Assembly: GCF_018918285.1 (NCBI RefSeq)
Contig: NZ_JAHLQF010000002.1
Span: 930,001-994,000 of the forward strand
Direction of reading: 5' to 3'
DNA length: 64,000 bases
DNA from: Clostridium mobile
GTDB lineage: Bacteria > Bacillota > Clostridia > Clostridiales > Clostridiaceae
Within the stretch, counting starts at the first letter, position 1. Each line of letters opens with the position of its first letter. Position numbers and translations under genes: made by a program. The notes under the pieces were generated by a model. It was not told where the DNA came from, searched no databases, and saw only the letters and a list, made by a program, of their open reading frames with translations. Positions 17,803 through 27,250 of this stretch are shown here, in pieces.

Positions 17803-18078
17803 GCTTTCCTTATTTTCTTCATCAACTTCGTCTTCGTTATTTTCATCTTCTAATTTTATCTCGAAAGATGAATCCATATCTGTTTCATTTAATTCATCAT
17901 TGTGGCAACCACAACAAAAGTCATCTTCAATATCTTCTATTTCAATCACTCCGTGATTTTCAACAATGCCTTCATCTTCGTTTTTATTTTCTTTGTATTT
18001 TTTATATATAAATGTTCCTAATGCAACAGCAGCTGTTGTAAGTGCAGCTTTAAATATATAATTATTTTTTCTTTTCAT
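17800..18078 (-). CDS. Small anchored acidic protein with CCGCH cluster
   Basis: 92 residues with AAGGAGG before the ATG. The N-terminus MKRKNNYIFKAALTTAAVAL gives one short membrane segment (about 9-25), followed by a basic patch and a very acidic tail. In the tail lies DDFCCGCHNDE (about residues 52-62), three cysteines and one histidine that could bind a metal. It matches no family I know. The composition is like many clostridial low-complexity membrane proteins, but the Cys-His cluster is unusual. Confidence 0.65.
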   Translation of the reverse strand: MKRKNNYIFKAALTTAAVALGTFIYKKYKENKNEDEGIVENHGVIEIEDIEDDFCCGCHNDELNETDMDSSFEIKLEDENNEDEVDEENKES

Positions 18079-18239
18079 GGGTGAATTACCTCCTTAATAA
18101 TATTAATATATTCATGATGTTATATAATTAATGTATTCTTTTTAACTTTTTTTATACAAAAGGACTTCAAATTAAGTTGTTCTTTATATTCTACCATTAT
18201 GTGATATTTTTTACAATGTAAAAAGCGAAAATGACCATA

Positions 18240-19616
18240 TTATTCTAGAAGCTTTTTTAATAGATTTAAAGGAACATTATATGGTGGATACTTTAATTTT
18301 AAATCAAATAAAAAACTTCTTTTCATTACAGATCTTTGATGAGTAAATGAGTAGTAGCTCCATTTTCCATGGTATTTTCCTAAACCACTATTACCAACTC
18401 CTCCAAAGGGTAGATAAGGACTATTTATTTGAGAAAGTGTTTCGTTTATGCATACACTACCGGAAGAGGTGCTCTTTATTAGCTTATCAATATTTTTATT
18501 ATTTCTAGAAAAATAATAAAGGGACAAAGGCTTAGGCCTACTGTTGATAAAATATATCACTTGGTCTAAATTATCAAATTGAAGCATTGGTAGTATAGGC
18601 CCAAAGATCTCTTCTTTCATTACTAAAGAATTAATTTTTGTACCTATCATTAAAGTAGGTGAAATATATAGCTCTTCTTTTTTTGTTTCACCACCAAAGA
18701 TGACTTTTCCATCTTCCAGGTAAGAACTTAATCTATCAAAATGTTTTTCATTTATTATTCTTCCATAATGAGGACTATTTATTGCATTTTCTCCGTAAAA
18801 TTCTTTAATATATTTTATCAAAAGGGGAATAAATTGATGTACAACATCCTTATGGATAAATAAATAGTCAGGAGCTACACAAGTTTGTCCTGTATTAAAA
18901 AATTTACCCCAAGCTATTCTCTTTGCTGAAATTTCTAAATCTGTGCATTTATCAACTATACAAGGGCTTTTACCACCAAGCTCAAGGGTAGTTGGTATAA
19001 GATTCTTGCTTGCAGCCTCCATAACTATTTTTCCAACATTTTCACTTCCGGTAAAGAAGATATAGTCCCAATGTAGAGAGAGTAATTTGCTTGTTTCATC
19101 TACTCCTCCTTGAACCGAGTATAAATATTTTGGATTAAAATTGTTATTAATTAAGTTAGTTATCACGTTTGAGATATTAGGAGATAGCTCAGAAGGTTTA
19201 ACAACAGCACAGTTACCCGCAGCGATAGCTCCGATTAAAGGTGCGAAAATTAAATGAAAAGGATAATTCCATGGTCCAATTATTAAAACGGAACCATAAG
19301 GTTCGTTGACAATATAACTTTTGCCAGGAAAAGCAGTTAAGGGGGTTTTCACCTTTTCACTCTTGCACCATTCTCTTAAATTATTTATAATATGATTTAA
19401 TTCAGAGATAACAAAACCAATTTCACTTACATAACTCTCAAAATTACATTTGCCTAAATCTTTTTTCAATGCCTCATAAATTATAGTTTCATTATCTTTA
19501 ATAAGATATTTAAGCTTTTTTAATTGATTTATCCTAAAATTTATATTGTAGGTAGCCCTACTGTTAAAAAATATTTGGTGGTCACATAGAATTTTATCAA
19601 AATCTGTATTAACCAT
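18240..19616 (-). CDS. Aldehyde dehydrogenase (class 3-like, NAD(P)-dependent)
   Basis: Oxidises aldehydes to acids. 458 residues in the ALDH superfamily: IGPWNYPFHLIFAPL near 110, the co-substrate lysine region AAGNCAVVKPSE near 130, FTGSENVGKIV near 185, the catalytic glutamate in TLELGGKSPCIVD near 213, and the catalytic cysteine in FFNTGQTCVAPDY near 245. The length and FGGVGNSGLGKYHGK near the C-terminus are typical of the fatty-aldehyde (class 3) branch. Start ATG 19616 after GAGGTG; a GTG 9 bp further up lies in that site. Divergent from a GNAT gene. Confidence 0.93.
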   Translation of the reverse strand: MVNTDFDKILCDHQIFFNSRATYNINFRINQLKKLKYLIKDNETIIYEALKKDLGKCNFESYVSEIGFVISELNHIINNLREWCKSEKVKTPLTAFPGKSYIVNEPYGSVLIIGPWNYPFHLIFAPLIGAIAAGNCAVVKPSELSPNISNVITNLINNNFNPKYLYSVQGGVDETSKLLSLHWDYIFFTGSENVGKIVMEAASKNLIPTTLELGGKSPCIVDKCTDLEISAKRIAWGKFFNTGQTCVAPDYLFIHKDVVHQFIPLLIKYIKEFYGENAINSPHYGRIINEKHFDRLSSYLEDGKVIFGGETKKEELYISPTLMIGTKINSLVMKEEIFGPILPMLQFDNLDQVIYFINSRPKPLSLYYFSRNNKNIDKLIKSTSSGSVCINETLSQINSPYLPFGGVGNSGLGKYHGKWSYYSFTHQRSVMKRSFLFDLKLKYPPYNVPLNLLKKLLE

Positions 19617-19679
19617 ATTAATCACCTCTTACTATAAAATATACCATAATATTATATTATTTGAAATGAGGAAGATTTT

Positions 19680-20105
19680 ATGTTAAATATTATTTGGCTA
19701 GATGGAAATGATGAACTAAAAGATGCATATAAAATTAGAAGTGAGGTTTTTATAGAAGAACAAAAGGTACCAAAAGAAATAGAAATAGATATTAAAGATA
19801 AAATTTCAAAACATATAGTTGTATACCATGGAGAAGAGCCAATAGCTACAGGAAGAATTGTTATAGATGAGAATATATGTTCTTTTGGTAGAATAGCTGT
19901 AGTAAAAAAATATAGAGGGAAAGGAATAGGGGAATTTTTAGTTGAACATATGATAAAAAAAGCTTCTCATTTAAAAATTAATGAGATTTATATACACGCT
20001 CAAAAGTATGCAGAGGAATTTTATAAAAAATTTAACTTTAAATCCTTTGGGGATATTTTCTACGAAGGAGGAATCGAACATATAAATATGGTATTAAAAT
20101 TATGA
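19680..20105 (+). CDS. GNAT-family N-acetyltransferase (YjcF-like)
   Basis: 141 residues of one acetyltransferase domain. The acetyl-CoA-binding loop is KKYRGKGIGEFLVEHMI near 80. The early EVFIEEQKVP and late AQKYAEEFYKKFNF segments fit the YjcF/ElaA-like group. The substrate is unknown. GAGGAAG precedes the ATG. It has its own promoter region, divergent from the aldehyde dehydrogenase. Confidence 0.85.
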   Translation: MLNIIWLDGNDELKDAYKIRSEVFIEEQKVPKEIEIDIKDKISKHIVVYHGEEPIATGRIVIDENICSFGRIAVVKKYRGKGIGEFLVEHMIKKASHLKINEIYIHAQKYAEEFYKKFNFKSFGDIFYEGGIEHINMVLKL

Positions 20106-20219
20106 ACTATATGTAAAGTAGATGTAAACTTTATAACAAAAGTGTATAATAATTCCAATAATGTGATATACTTAACTTTACAGATATTATTGAATACATA
20201 TCACTGAGGAGGGTTTAAT

Positions 20220-20753
20220 ATGGGAGTAGCAATAAATGCATATGTAAGAAATGAAAAGCCAAAAGTTACAAAGAGGGAAGGATTTATCCCTGGAGTTGTT
20301 TATGGCAAAGATTTTGAAAACATACTTGTTAAATTTGAAAGAAATAAGCTCATAGGTCTGCTTAAAGAAAAGGGAGAGAAAGCAAAAATATCATATACTT
20401 TAGACAATGTTAAAAAAGAAGGTATCATTAAAGAAATAGGAAGAGATTTTGCTACAGGTGAAATCATACATATTGATATTCAATCAGTAAAAGGAGATGA
20501 CACCGTTAAGTGGACAATACCTGTAGTTTTTACGGGAAAGGAACTTCTAAATAATAGAGGGTTATACCTTCAGGTGTATTCAAATGAAGTTGACGTTGAA
20601 GCAGAAGCTTCATTAATACCTGACAATGCAGAATTTGAAGTGAGTTCTATGAACTATGGTGAAGAGGTAAAAATTAAGGATTTAAATTTAGATCCAGTTA
20701 TTAAATTAGCTAAGGATAGCGAAACTATTTTAGCAGTTATAACAAACTCTTAA
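20220..20753 (+). CDS. rplY: Ribosomal protein L25 / general stress protein Ctc-type
   Basis: 177 residues with the L25 5S-rRNA-binding domain (about 1-90; REGFIPGVVYGKDFENI is characteristic) and the C-terminal TL5/Ctc beta domain (about 92-175, LYLQVYSNEVDVEAE). A single-gene unit with GAGGAGG before the ATG. It binds 5S rRNA in the large ribosomal subunit; in Bacillus the Ctc form is stress-induced. Confidence 0.92.
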   Translation: MGVAINAYVRNEKPKVTKREGFIPGVVYGKDFENILVKFERNKLIGLLKEKGEKAKISYTLDNVKKEGIIKEIGRDFATGEIIHIDIQSVKGDDTVKWTIPVVFTGKELLNNRGLYLQVYSNEVDVEAEASLIPDNAEFEVSSMNYGEEVKIKDLNLDPVIKLAKDSETILAVITNS

Positions 20754-20814
20754 ATCTTTAATTAGAGTAAAATTCTTTATTTAAATAAGATTTAAAAGTA
20801 TAGAGTTAAAAATA

Positions 20815-20851
20815 AAAAAAGAGATTTTAGTAAAGCTAAAATCTCTTTTTT
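20815..20851. terminator. Terminator between L25 and P1 peptidase genes
   Basis: AAAAAAGAGATTTTAG and CTAAAATCTCTTTTTT form a 16-bp stem with a 5-nt loop; symmetric A/T flanks suit both convergent genes. Confidence 0.9.
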
Positions 20852-20865
20852 ATTTAAATATTAAT

Positions 20866-21825
20866 TTAAACAATATCTTTATAGGCAATGAGTCCATAAC
20901 GGGAATTAGCATTTTTAACTGCATTAATAACCGCTTTTTCAACAACTCTAGCTGCTAACATACCTACCACATTTATATCTGCTTCTATCTTATTTGTGGC
21001 CATTGTAAATATTGTGTCTCCATCAAACATAGTATGAGCAGGGCGCATAGTTCTAGCATAACCATTATGAGCCATTGAAGCAATTTTATTAGCAGAAGAT
21101 TTTGTTAATATGGCGTTAGTGATAACTGCTCCTATAGTGGTATTTCCTGGGAAAACATTATTATCCTTATTATAGTTATCTATCATCCATTGTTCAGTAT
21201 TGATAAATTTGCTGTTTTTTATAGCGCCAGCAATAATTTCACCTGTTTTAGGATCTACAACATCTCCAAGGCAGTTAACTGCGATAAGAGCACCTATCTT
21301 TAGATCTCCAACTTGAATACAATAACTTCCTAAACCACCTTTCATAGAGTGTTCAGGACCCAACATCTTTCCTAAAGTAGCACCGGTCCCTGCGCCTACA
21401 TTTCCTTGTAAATCTTCTTTATTATGTTCAGAATGAATTGCAGCTTGGTAACCCATTGCTTTATCAGGTCTAATATTTTTAAGACCTACACTCAAGTCAA
21501 AAAGCACTGCTGAACAAACTATGGGAACTTTTGTAACACCAACATCAAATCCAACTTCACATTTATCCAAATATTCCATAACTCCATTAGCAGCCTCTAA
21601 ACCAAAAGCACTTCCTCCAGAGAGTACTATACTATGTATTTTTTCAATCATATTAACTGGATTTAAAAGATCTGTTTCTCTAGTCCCTGGAGCTCCTCCT
21701 CTTACATCAACACCTGCGGTAGCTCCTTCTTTACATATTATAACAGAACATCCGGTACCACCTTCTAAATTTTGAGCATGCCCTATATTTATGCCATCTA
21801 TATCAACTAAGTTTATTTCTTTCAT
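20866..21825 (-). CDS. P1-family peptidase (DmpA/NylC-like N-terminal nucleophile hydrolase)
   Basis: 319 residues. The family start IDGINIGHAQNLEGGTGCSV and GGAPGTRETDLL are clear, as is VLSGGSAFGLEAANGV. These enzymes cleave themselves to expose an N-terminal Ser/Thr. Here the expected site is Asn-Thr in FPGNTTIGAV near residue 230, as in NylC-type amide hydrolases, not the Ser of DmpA. Physiological substrate is unknown, probably small peptides or amides. It lies behind an ECF transporter gene on the same strand, but a hairpin separates them. Confidence 0.88.
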   Translation of the reverse strand: MKEINLVDIDGINIGHAQNLEGGTGCSVIICKEGATAGVDVRGGAPGTRETDLLNPVNMIEKIHSIVLSGGSAFGLEAANGVMEYLDKCEVGFDVGVTKVPIVCSAVLFDLSVGLKNIRPDKAMGYQAAIHSEHNKEDLQGNVGAGTGATLGKMLGPEHSMKGGLGSYCIQVGDLKIGALIAVNCLGDVVDPKTGEIIAGAIKNSKFINTEQWMIDNYNKDNNVFPGNTTIGAVITNAILTKSSANKIASMAHNGYARTMRPAHTMFDGDTIFTMATNKIEADINVVGMLAARVVEKAVINAVKNANSRYGLIAYKDIV

Positions 21826-21865
21826 TTCATTACTCCTCTGTAAATGTTTTTATTCCAATGTTTTT

Positions 21866-21897
21866 AAAAATCTCCTGAACTAAGTCAGGAGATTTTT
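21866..21897. terminator. Hairpin after the ECF S-component gene
   Basis: AAAAATCTCCTGA and TCAGGAGATTTTT, 13-bp perfect stem with 6-nt loop, right after the stop of the 21899 gene and 40 bp before the peptidase start. Confidence 0.8.
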
Positions 21898-21898
21898 C

Positions 21899-22486
21899 TT
21901 ACTTCTTTATTTTTTTTACTGCCATAACTACTGGCACGGTTATTAATACGGATAGTATGGCTTCAGGAATTCCATTTGCTAGACCCACAGCCATAATGGC
22001 TTTTTTAGCAGCGGGCACGCTTATATTAAAAACTAATGCATATCTTTCTACATAAATTAAGTACATTAATCCTAAAACACCAAAGGTATTTATCAAAGAT
22101 CCAACTACTGCAGCTAAAGCAATTTTTAAAGTACCTAGTTTTGAAGATAGAATCGAATAGCAATAATAAGATGCTATTCCAATAATAACTCTAGGAACTA
22201 CAGAAACTATTGGATTGACAAAAACAAAGGATATGGGTGTAGGATTTGTAAAGGCATTTATTACGCTGAAAATGCCGAAAATTAACCCTATCATTCCTCC
22301 CACTACAGGGCCTTCCATAATGGCACCAATTATTACTGGTACATGCATGATAGTGGCTTTTACTGGTGGAATAGGTATAAAACCTAAACCAGAAATACCA
22401 AGAAAAATTGAAATGGCAGACAACATTCCAACAACGGCTATTTGTCTAGTGCTAAGATTAATTGATGATTTTAATTTTTTCTCCAT
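21899..22486 (-). CDS. ECF transporter substrate-binding (S) component
   Basis: 195 residues and six hydrophobic segments. The N-terminus STRQIAVVGMLSAISIFLG and the following HVPVIIGAIMEGPVVGGMIG are hallmarks of energy-coupling-factor S-components, which capture a vitamin and dock on shared EcfT-EcfA-EcfA'. The sequence is closest in type to pantothenate/unknown-vitamin members. No riboswitch is visible upstream, so the substrate is not determined. Confidence 0.82.
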   Translation of the reverse strand: MEKKLKSSINLSTRQIAVVGMLSAISIFLGISGLGFIPIPPVKATIMHVPVIIGAIMEGPVVGGMIGLIFGIFSVINAFTNPTPISFVFVNPIVSVVPRVIIGIASYYCYSILSSKLGTLKIALAAVVGSLINTFGVLGLMYLIYVERYALVFNISVPAAKKAIMAVGLANGIPEAILSVLITVPVVMAVKKIKK

Positions 22487-22774
22487 TAAAATTACCTCCG
22501 TTATTATTCCCTTAGGGATATAATTCGAAAATTTCTTATTAAACTATTGGGTGTTCAGTTTCATAAGAATACCGACGAAATCATTTTAACACGTTTATAA
22601 GGAAAATTAAATAGAATCGTTAAAATTTTATCAATAAAGAGTATTCTGACAATTTCCATAAACCGAGAAAAAAACCTATTTATATAAAGAGGAAAAACGC
22701 ATACTATGGAGAATATAGAATAAACGTAAGGAAATAAATGATAAATTGTAACAATATGAAAAGGGAGGACGAAT
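22487..22774. other. 288-bp divergent intergenic region
   Basis: It separates the ECF S-component and chemoreceptor genes. I see only ribosome binding sites (GGAGGT on the minus strand, AAGGGAGGA on the plus strand) and AT-rich promoter-like DNA. No riboswitch fold or sigma-28 consensus was found. An open frame on the minus strand has no ribosome binding site. Confidence 0.6.
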
Positions 22775-24157
22775 ATGGTGTTCAGCAAAAAAAAGAATAA
22801 AAAAGATTATGATGTGGATAAGGATTTGGAAATAATAAAAAATAATATTAATGAATTAATAAAAGGAAATTTAATAAAAATAGATGAAGCTCAGGTGAAA
22901 GATAAGGAATTACTGAAATTATGGAATAAATTAGTTGATAAGACCTATGATGAAAAAAATCATAATGTAAATTTAGTAAATGATGTATTAAATTCAGTAA
23001 TTAAAATGGAATATATCGGTGACATGGTGGATAATGCAAACAATCAAAATAATTCTATTAAGGATGTAAATGATAATAGCGAGGAATTAACCTTGTCAAT
23101 CCATGAAATGGCAAAATTTGCTGAGAAAATATCCATGAAAACCGAAAATGCTATTAATGCAGTAGATGAAGGGGTTAACAGTATAAGAACTTCTTATACT
23201 TATATGATAGAATCTTTGAAAAACAATAAGACTATTGAAGATAACATGAATATGGTTATTCAGAGAACAGCAGACATTGAAAAAATAATAGATATAGTTA
23301 AAGGTATTGCAGATCAAACAAACTTACTAGCACTAAATGCTGCAATTGAAGCTGCAAGAGCTGGTGAAGCAGGAAAAGGATTTGCTGTAGTAGCACAAGA
23401 AGTAAGAAAGCTTGCAGAAGATACAAAAGAATCAGTAAATAGTATACAAAATAATATTGGAGAACTGAAAAGCGATATAGAAGTTTTAGTTAACGATATA
23501 AACAGTACAAGTTCTAATGCATCTCTTGAGGAAGATTTATTAAATAATTCAATAAGTACTATAGAAAATATTAAAAAAGTAGTTGAAGAAATTAATGTAG
23601 AGATGAATCAAATCTCTGCTAGTAGAGAGGAGCAGTTAACTTCCACAGAAGAACTTAATGAGCATATAAATTTAATAGCTAAGGAAGCTAACGAGCTTTT
23701 GCTACAATTTAATAAAGCAGGAAGAGATATTTATGATTTAAGTATAGCTACAGATAATGGAAGAAAAATTTTGCTATCAAATGGAGGATGTTTAGAAGAT
23801 AAGGATATGATAGAGCTCTATAAGACAGACCACCTACTTTGGAAATGGAAAGTTTATAATATGATGTTAGGATATGAAAAGTTAGATGAAAATATTGTAG
23901 CAGATTATAAAATTTGCAATCTGGGAAGATGGTATTATTCAGTAAAGAATGAAAAACTTCTTAAAAATAAAGATTTTATTGAAATAGAAAAGTATCATAA
24001 AGAGCTTCACAGCATTGCTAAAGAAGTTATAGCATTCTGTAAAAAAGGGGATATGAGAGATGCAAAGTTAGGTATAAAGGATATGGAGAGTTGTTCTTCA
24101 ACAATGTTAAGTTATATGGATAAAGTAAAGAGCTTTTTAAATGAAAATAATGGTTAG
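22775..24157 (+). CDS. Soluble methyl-accepting chemotaxis protein with C-terminal CZB zinc domain
   Basis: 460 residues and no membrane segment. The signalling hairpin tip [20 protein letters not shown] lies near 185. The C-terminal about 120 residues are a chemoreceptor zinc-binding (CZB) domain with the expected ligands: H in [13 protein letters not shown] (about 352), C in [10 protein letters not shown] (about 383) and two H in [10 protein letters not shown] (about 409 and 413). CZB domains sense zinc or oxidants such as hypochlorite. It is a cytoplasmic receptor that probably reports zinc/redox state to the chemotaxis array. Confidence 0.9.
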   Translation: MVFSKKKNKKDYDVDKDLEIIKNNINELIKGNLIKIDEAQVKDKELLKLWNKLVDKTYDEKNHNVNLVNDVLNSVIKMEYIGDMVDNANNQNNSIKDVNDNSEELTLSIHEMAKFAEKISMKTENAINAVDEGVNSIRTSYTYMIESLKNNKTIEDNMNMVIQRTADIEKIIDIVKGIADQTNLLALNAAIEAARAGEAGKGFAVVAQEVRKLAEDTKESVNSIQNNIGELKSDIEVLVNDINSTSSNASLEEDLLNNSISTIENIKKVVEEINVEMNQISASREEQLTSTEELNEHINLIAKEANELLLQFNKAGRDIYDLSIATDNGRKILLSNGGCLEDKDMIELYKTDHLLWKWKVYNMMLGYEKLDENIVADYKICNLGRWYYSVKNEKLLKNKDFIEIEKYHKELHSIAKEVIAFCKKGDMRDAKLGIKDMESCSSTMLSYMDKVKSFLNENNG

Positions 24158-24178
24158 AACTTTATAGTTCTAGCCATT
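24149..24178. terminator. Shared terminator spanning the 3' ends of two convergent genes
   Basis: AATGGTTAGAACT and AGTTCTAGCCATT pair with one wobble and contain both stop regions: the chemoreceptor ends at 24157 and the hydrolase at 24154. Coding sequence itself forms the terminator. Confidence 0.75.
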
Positions 24179-24723
24179 ATTTTATGCCCTTCAAAAGTTG
24201 GGTGAATACCATCTGTGTAAAGATTAGATAGGACTTCAGGGTTGATTTCAGGATTTTTAGTAAAGGAAGCGTAGAAATCAAAATAAGTGATGTTATTAAT
24301 ATTAGAATAATCTATAATATTTTCCCTATAAATCTCAATAGCAGAGTTAACCTTAGAGTAATCAATGCTATCATCCCAATATTTATTTGCTAGACTTACA
24401 TGAACTGGAGGCTGAATTCCTATAAGAGGAATTATATTGTTTTCTTTACACTCCTGTATAATCAATATAATATTATTTATTGTATTATCTAGACTTGCGT
24501 TAAGCAGAAAGTCATTTGTACCTCCCATGATTATACAATGAGTAGGGTGCAAGCATATCACATCTTTATAAGATCTAAAAAGCATACCAGCAGTAGTATC
24601 ACCATTTAAACCTTTATTTGTAACAGGAATTTTAAATACTTCCTTTATAATATCACACCAGCATTCGCCATATGATACGCCATAACCGTAGGTAAGACTA
24701 TCACCAAAACAAACTAATTTCAT
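24154..24723 (-). CDS. SGNH/GDSL-family lipase/esterase
   Basis: 189 residues with all four SGNH blocks: nucleophile serine in [10 protein letters not shown] (residue 9), Gly in NKGLNGDTT near 37, Asn in MGGTNDFLL near 67 and the Asp-His pair in [12 protein letters not shown] near 170. No signal peptide, so it is cytoplasmic; the family includes acyl-CoA thioesterase/lysophospholipase and carbohydrate esterases. AAAGGTGAT lies before the ATG. It overlaps the end of the chemoreceptor gene by four bases. Confidence 0.9.
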   Translation of the reverse strand: MKLVCFGDSLTYGYGVSYGECWCDIIKEVFKIPVTNKGLNGDTTAGMLFRSYKDVICLHPTHCIIMGGTNDFLLNASLDNTINNIILIIQECKENNIIPLIGIQPPVHVSLANKYWDDSIDYSKVNSAIEIYRENIIDYSNINNITYFDFYASFTKNPEINPEVLSNLYTDGIHPTFEGHKIMARTIKF

Positions 24724-24909
24724 CTAAATCACCTTTTATAAAATTATTTTACATATATATTATCATAGCTTATTTATTATCTCCATGGACAAAGTATTGA
24801 ATTCGTAAGATAATAAAAAATGAATGTATAAAATAAATGTATAAAATAAAGTTTCATATTTTTCAATATATGTCTTATAATAATGTTATTAGAAAGGTGG
24901 GAGATATTT

Positions 24910-26538
24910 GTGGTGCATTATAAAAAGAAAAATAAGTTTAATGCCTTACTTCTTGGACTAATAGTCTTTATAAATATATTATTTTTTAATGGAAGTGTAC
25001 ACAGTTATACAATAAACGAACAAAGTTTATGGGAAGCAAAATATCTAATTCAAAAAAATTCTATTTATGATCTTCCATTAGAAGGAGTGAACTCCAATGA
25101 TATTAATGAGGTTATAAAATACTTAAAGGATCCCTATAGTCAATATTTTACTAAAGAAGAGTTTGAAAAATTTGTTATGGGGATCAATCAAAGTTTTCAT
25201 GGTATAGGTATATATAATGAAAGCGTACCAGAAGGTATAAAAGTAGATTCTTTCTTGCCAGGTTCATCTGCACAAGAAGCGGGGTTAAAAGTTGGAGATA
25301 TAATTATAAGTGCAGATGGAAATAGTTTAAAAGGATTGGATTTATCTAAAGCAGTAAAATATATAAAAGGTGAAATTGGTACTTTTGTTAAGTTGACGGT
25401 AAAAAGAGGAGAAACTATTTTAAATTATAATGTGGAGAGAAAGGAAATAAAAATACCTACTGTTGAAGGAGAACTTTTAGATAATAATGTAGCATATATT
25501 TTAATTGAATCCTTTGGGGAAGATACTCCACAACTTTTAAATGAAAAATTTAAAGAGATGAAAAGTAAAGGAGCAGAAAAGTATATTATCGATTTGCGGA
25601 ACAATACGGGAGGATATACTAACTCTGCCTACGATATTTTAGGTTATTTTATAGGTGATAATGTAGCTACAGTAATGAAAGATAGTAAAAATAATGAATA
25701 TAAATATAAAGCTCAAAAACATGATTATATAATTGATAAAGATATTATACTTTTAGTAAATGAATATACTGCTTCTGCCTCCGAAATACTTTCAGCTGCA
25801 TTAAAGGATTATAATAAGGCTTTGCTCGTTGGAAATAAAACCTATGGAAAGGGAGTACAGCAAACTATATTTTCATTAAGTAATGGAGATGTAATAAAAT
25901 TAACTACCCATAGCTTTTATTCACCTTTAGGTAAAGAGATAAATGGTGTTGGAATAACTCCAGACATCAATTCTGGAAAAGTAGATCCTTTGAGGATAGC
26001 AGAGTTACTTTTTTCAGGAAAAGCTTCTACTATGGATAAAAGTCATTTAGTGAAGATTATAGGGGAAAATAAAAAGGAATATTATATTGATTTAAATAAA
26101 GCTAGGGATAAAAATTATAGGAAAGCATTTAAGCATATATTGAATTCAACCAAGGAAGGTAATATATTTATTGGAACTCAAAGTGGGTGGAATAAACTTA
26201 CTAAGAAAGATATAGCTAATGAAGTTAATATATATTTTAATGATTATAGCAAATTGCCAAAGTTAGTTAAATCAAAAGAAAAAGCAACTTTTAAAATAAA
26301 GCTAAATAAAAATGTTGACTCTAAAACAGTAAACTCAAATACAATAAAATTAATTAATGAACAAACCTTTGAAGAGATAAAAGGAGACTTTAACTTAGAA
26401 AAAGATAATGAGATAATATTTTCTCCATTGCAAGCTTCTAAATTACAAGGCAATTATATATTATTAGTTGAAGGCTTAAAAGATATAGATGGTAATGAAT
26501 TAAAAAATAAAACATTGTTGCCAGTGCAATTTCAGTAA
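24910..26538 (+). CDS. S41-family C-terminal processing protease, membrane-anchored
   Basis: About 542 residues. An N-terminal signal/anchor (FNALLLGLIVFINILFF) leads to an S41 protease with an inserted PDZ domain (KVDSFLPGSSAQEAGLKVGD). The catalytic Ser is in EYTASASEILSAA and the Lys in GNKTYGKGVQQ. After about residue 370 comes a tail that includes an Ig-like, SbsA-type segment (KVKLNKNVDSKTVNSNTI-like), unusual for CtpA. The start is GTG 24910 (or GTG 24913) after AAGGTGGGAG; the ATG at 24883 lies before that site. It cleaves unknown extracellular substrates. Confidence 0.85.
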   Translation: MVHYKKKNKFNALLLGLIVFINILFFNGSVHSYTINEQSLWEAKYLIQKNSIYDLPLEGVNSNDINEVIKYLKDPYSQYFTKEEFEKFVMGINQSFHGIGIYNESVPEGIKVDSFLPGSSAQEAGLKVGDIIISADGNSLKGLDLSKAVKYIKGEIGTFVKLTVKRGETILNYNVERKEIKIPTVEGELLDNNVAYILIESFGEDTPQLLNEKFKEMKSKGAEKYIIDLRNNTGGYTNSAYDILGYFIGDNVATVMKDSKNNEYKYKAQKHDYIIDKDIILLVNEYTASASEILSAALKDYNKALLVGNKTYGKGVQQTIFSLSNGDVIKLTTHSFYSPLGKEINGVGITPDINSGKVDPLRIAELLFSGKASTMDKSHLVKIIGENKKEYYIDLNKARDKNYRKAFKHILNSTKEGNIFIGTQSGWNKLTKKDIANEVNIYFNDYSKLPKLVKSKEKATFKIKLNKNVDSKTVNSNTIKLINEQTFEEIKGDFNLEKDNEIIFSPLQASKLQGNYILLVEGLKDIDGNELKNKTLLPVQFQ

Positions 26539-26549
26539 TCTCTAGATTG

Positions 26550-26615
26550 ATATTTATAGGTTTATAGATCTACATTTATAAGTGTATAGATTTATATTTA
26601 TATGTGTGCATCTTG
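26550..26615. repeat. Three degenerate 22-bp tandem repeats
   Basis: Copies at 26550-26571, 26572-26593 and 26594-26615 share the pattern AYATTTATARGTKTATAGATYT and lie directly after the S41 gene stop. No role is evident. Confidence 0.55.
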
Positions 26616-26625
26616 ATATTTTATG

Positions 26626-26664
26626 AAGACTTTGCTACATTATCTATAGCAAAGTCTTATTTTA
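26626..26664 (+). terminator. Terminator after the S41 protease gene
   Basis: AAGACTTTGCTA and TAGCAAAGTCTT, 12-bp perfect stem, 9-nt loop, then ATTTTA. Confidence 0.75.
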
Positions 26665-26783
26665 CCTATGTAAAATATACAAAAAGTTTATAAATCATTA
26701 ATAAAGTATTATAAAGAAATATGTTAATATATTATATATAATATATAGTAAATTTTAATTACTTCAGGGAGGTAATTAGTCAA

Positions 26784-27152
26784 ATGAATATGAATTATTA
26801 TAAACAGATGGATCAATGGGATAATTTAACTAAAATATTATTAATTCTTGGTGTGATTCTATTATTATCAAGCTCCAGTAGGATAATAGGAGTTACATTA
26901 ATAATATATGCTGTAGGAAGAATGGGGTACTATAGTAGCAGGAATAAAAGTATGGGAGATGTTAACTTTAATAAAGTTAAAAGTGACATGAAAAATGTTT
27001 TAGACAATTTTAAAAACAAAATGAAGGAAAGAAAAGAATTTTTGGTTACAAGATGTCCTAATTGCTCTCAAAAATTAAGGCTTCCACGAAGGAAAGGCAA
27101 CATACTAGTTACTTGCCCAAGATGTGGATATAAGTTTAAATTAAAAACCTGA
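26784..27152 (+). CDS. Small membrane protein with C-terminal zinc ribbon
   Basis: 122 residues. There is a hydrophobic region at about 16-45 (one or two TM helices), then a basic linker rich in Lys and Asn. A C-terminal zinc ribbon follows: CPNC near 91 and CPRC near 111, spaced as in MJ0042-type or FmdB-like ribbons. GGGAGGT stands 10 bp before the ATG. No function is known. It may recruit a protein or nucleic acid at the membrane, but nothing nearby supports a specific role. Confidence 0.75.
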   Translation: MNMNYYKQMDQWDNLTKILLILGVILLLSSSSRIIGVTLIIYAVGRMGYYSSRNKSMGDVNFNKVKSDMKNVLDNFKNKMKERKEFLVTRCPNCSQKLRLPRRKGNILVTCPRCGYKFKLKT

Positions 27153-27187
27153 TAGTTCATTCTATCAGGTATAAATATATGTAAGCT

Positions 27188-27227
27188 AAAGGAAACTTTA
27201 TTAATTTAAAGTTTCTTTTATTTTTTT
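27188..27227 (+). terminator. Terminator after the zinc-ribbon gene
   Basis: AAAGGAAACTTTA and TAAAGTTTCTTTT with a 6-nt loop and a long T-run. A smaller hairpin, ACCTGATAG/CTATCAGGT (27147-27170), overlaps the stop codon just before it. Confidence 0.82.
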
Positions 27228-27250
27228 GTTGGTTATCAGTAGTGATAGTT

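Noticed and set aside
22561-22788. Minus-strand 75-codon open frame in an intergenic gap
   Set aside because: No ribosome binding site, and it overlaps the start region of the chemoreceptor gene; composition is that of AT-rich non-coding DNA.
26571-26610. CRISPR-like repeat
   Set aside because: The 22-bp units are directly adjacent without spacers.
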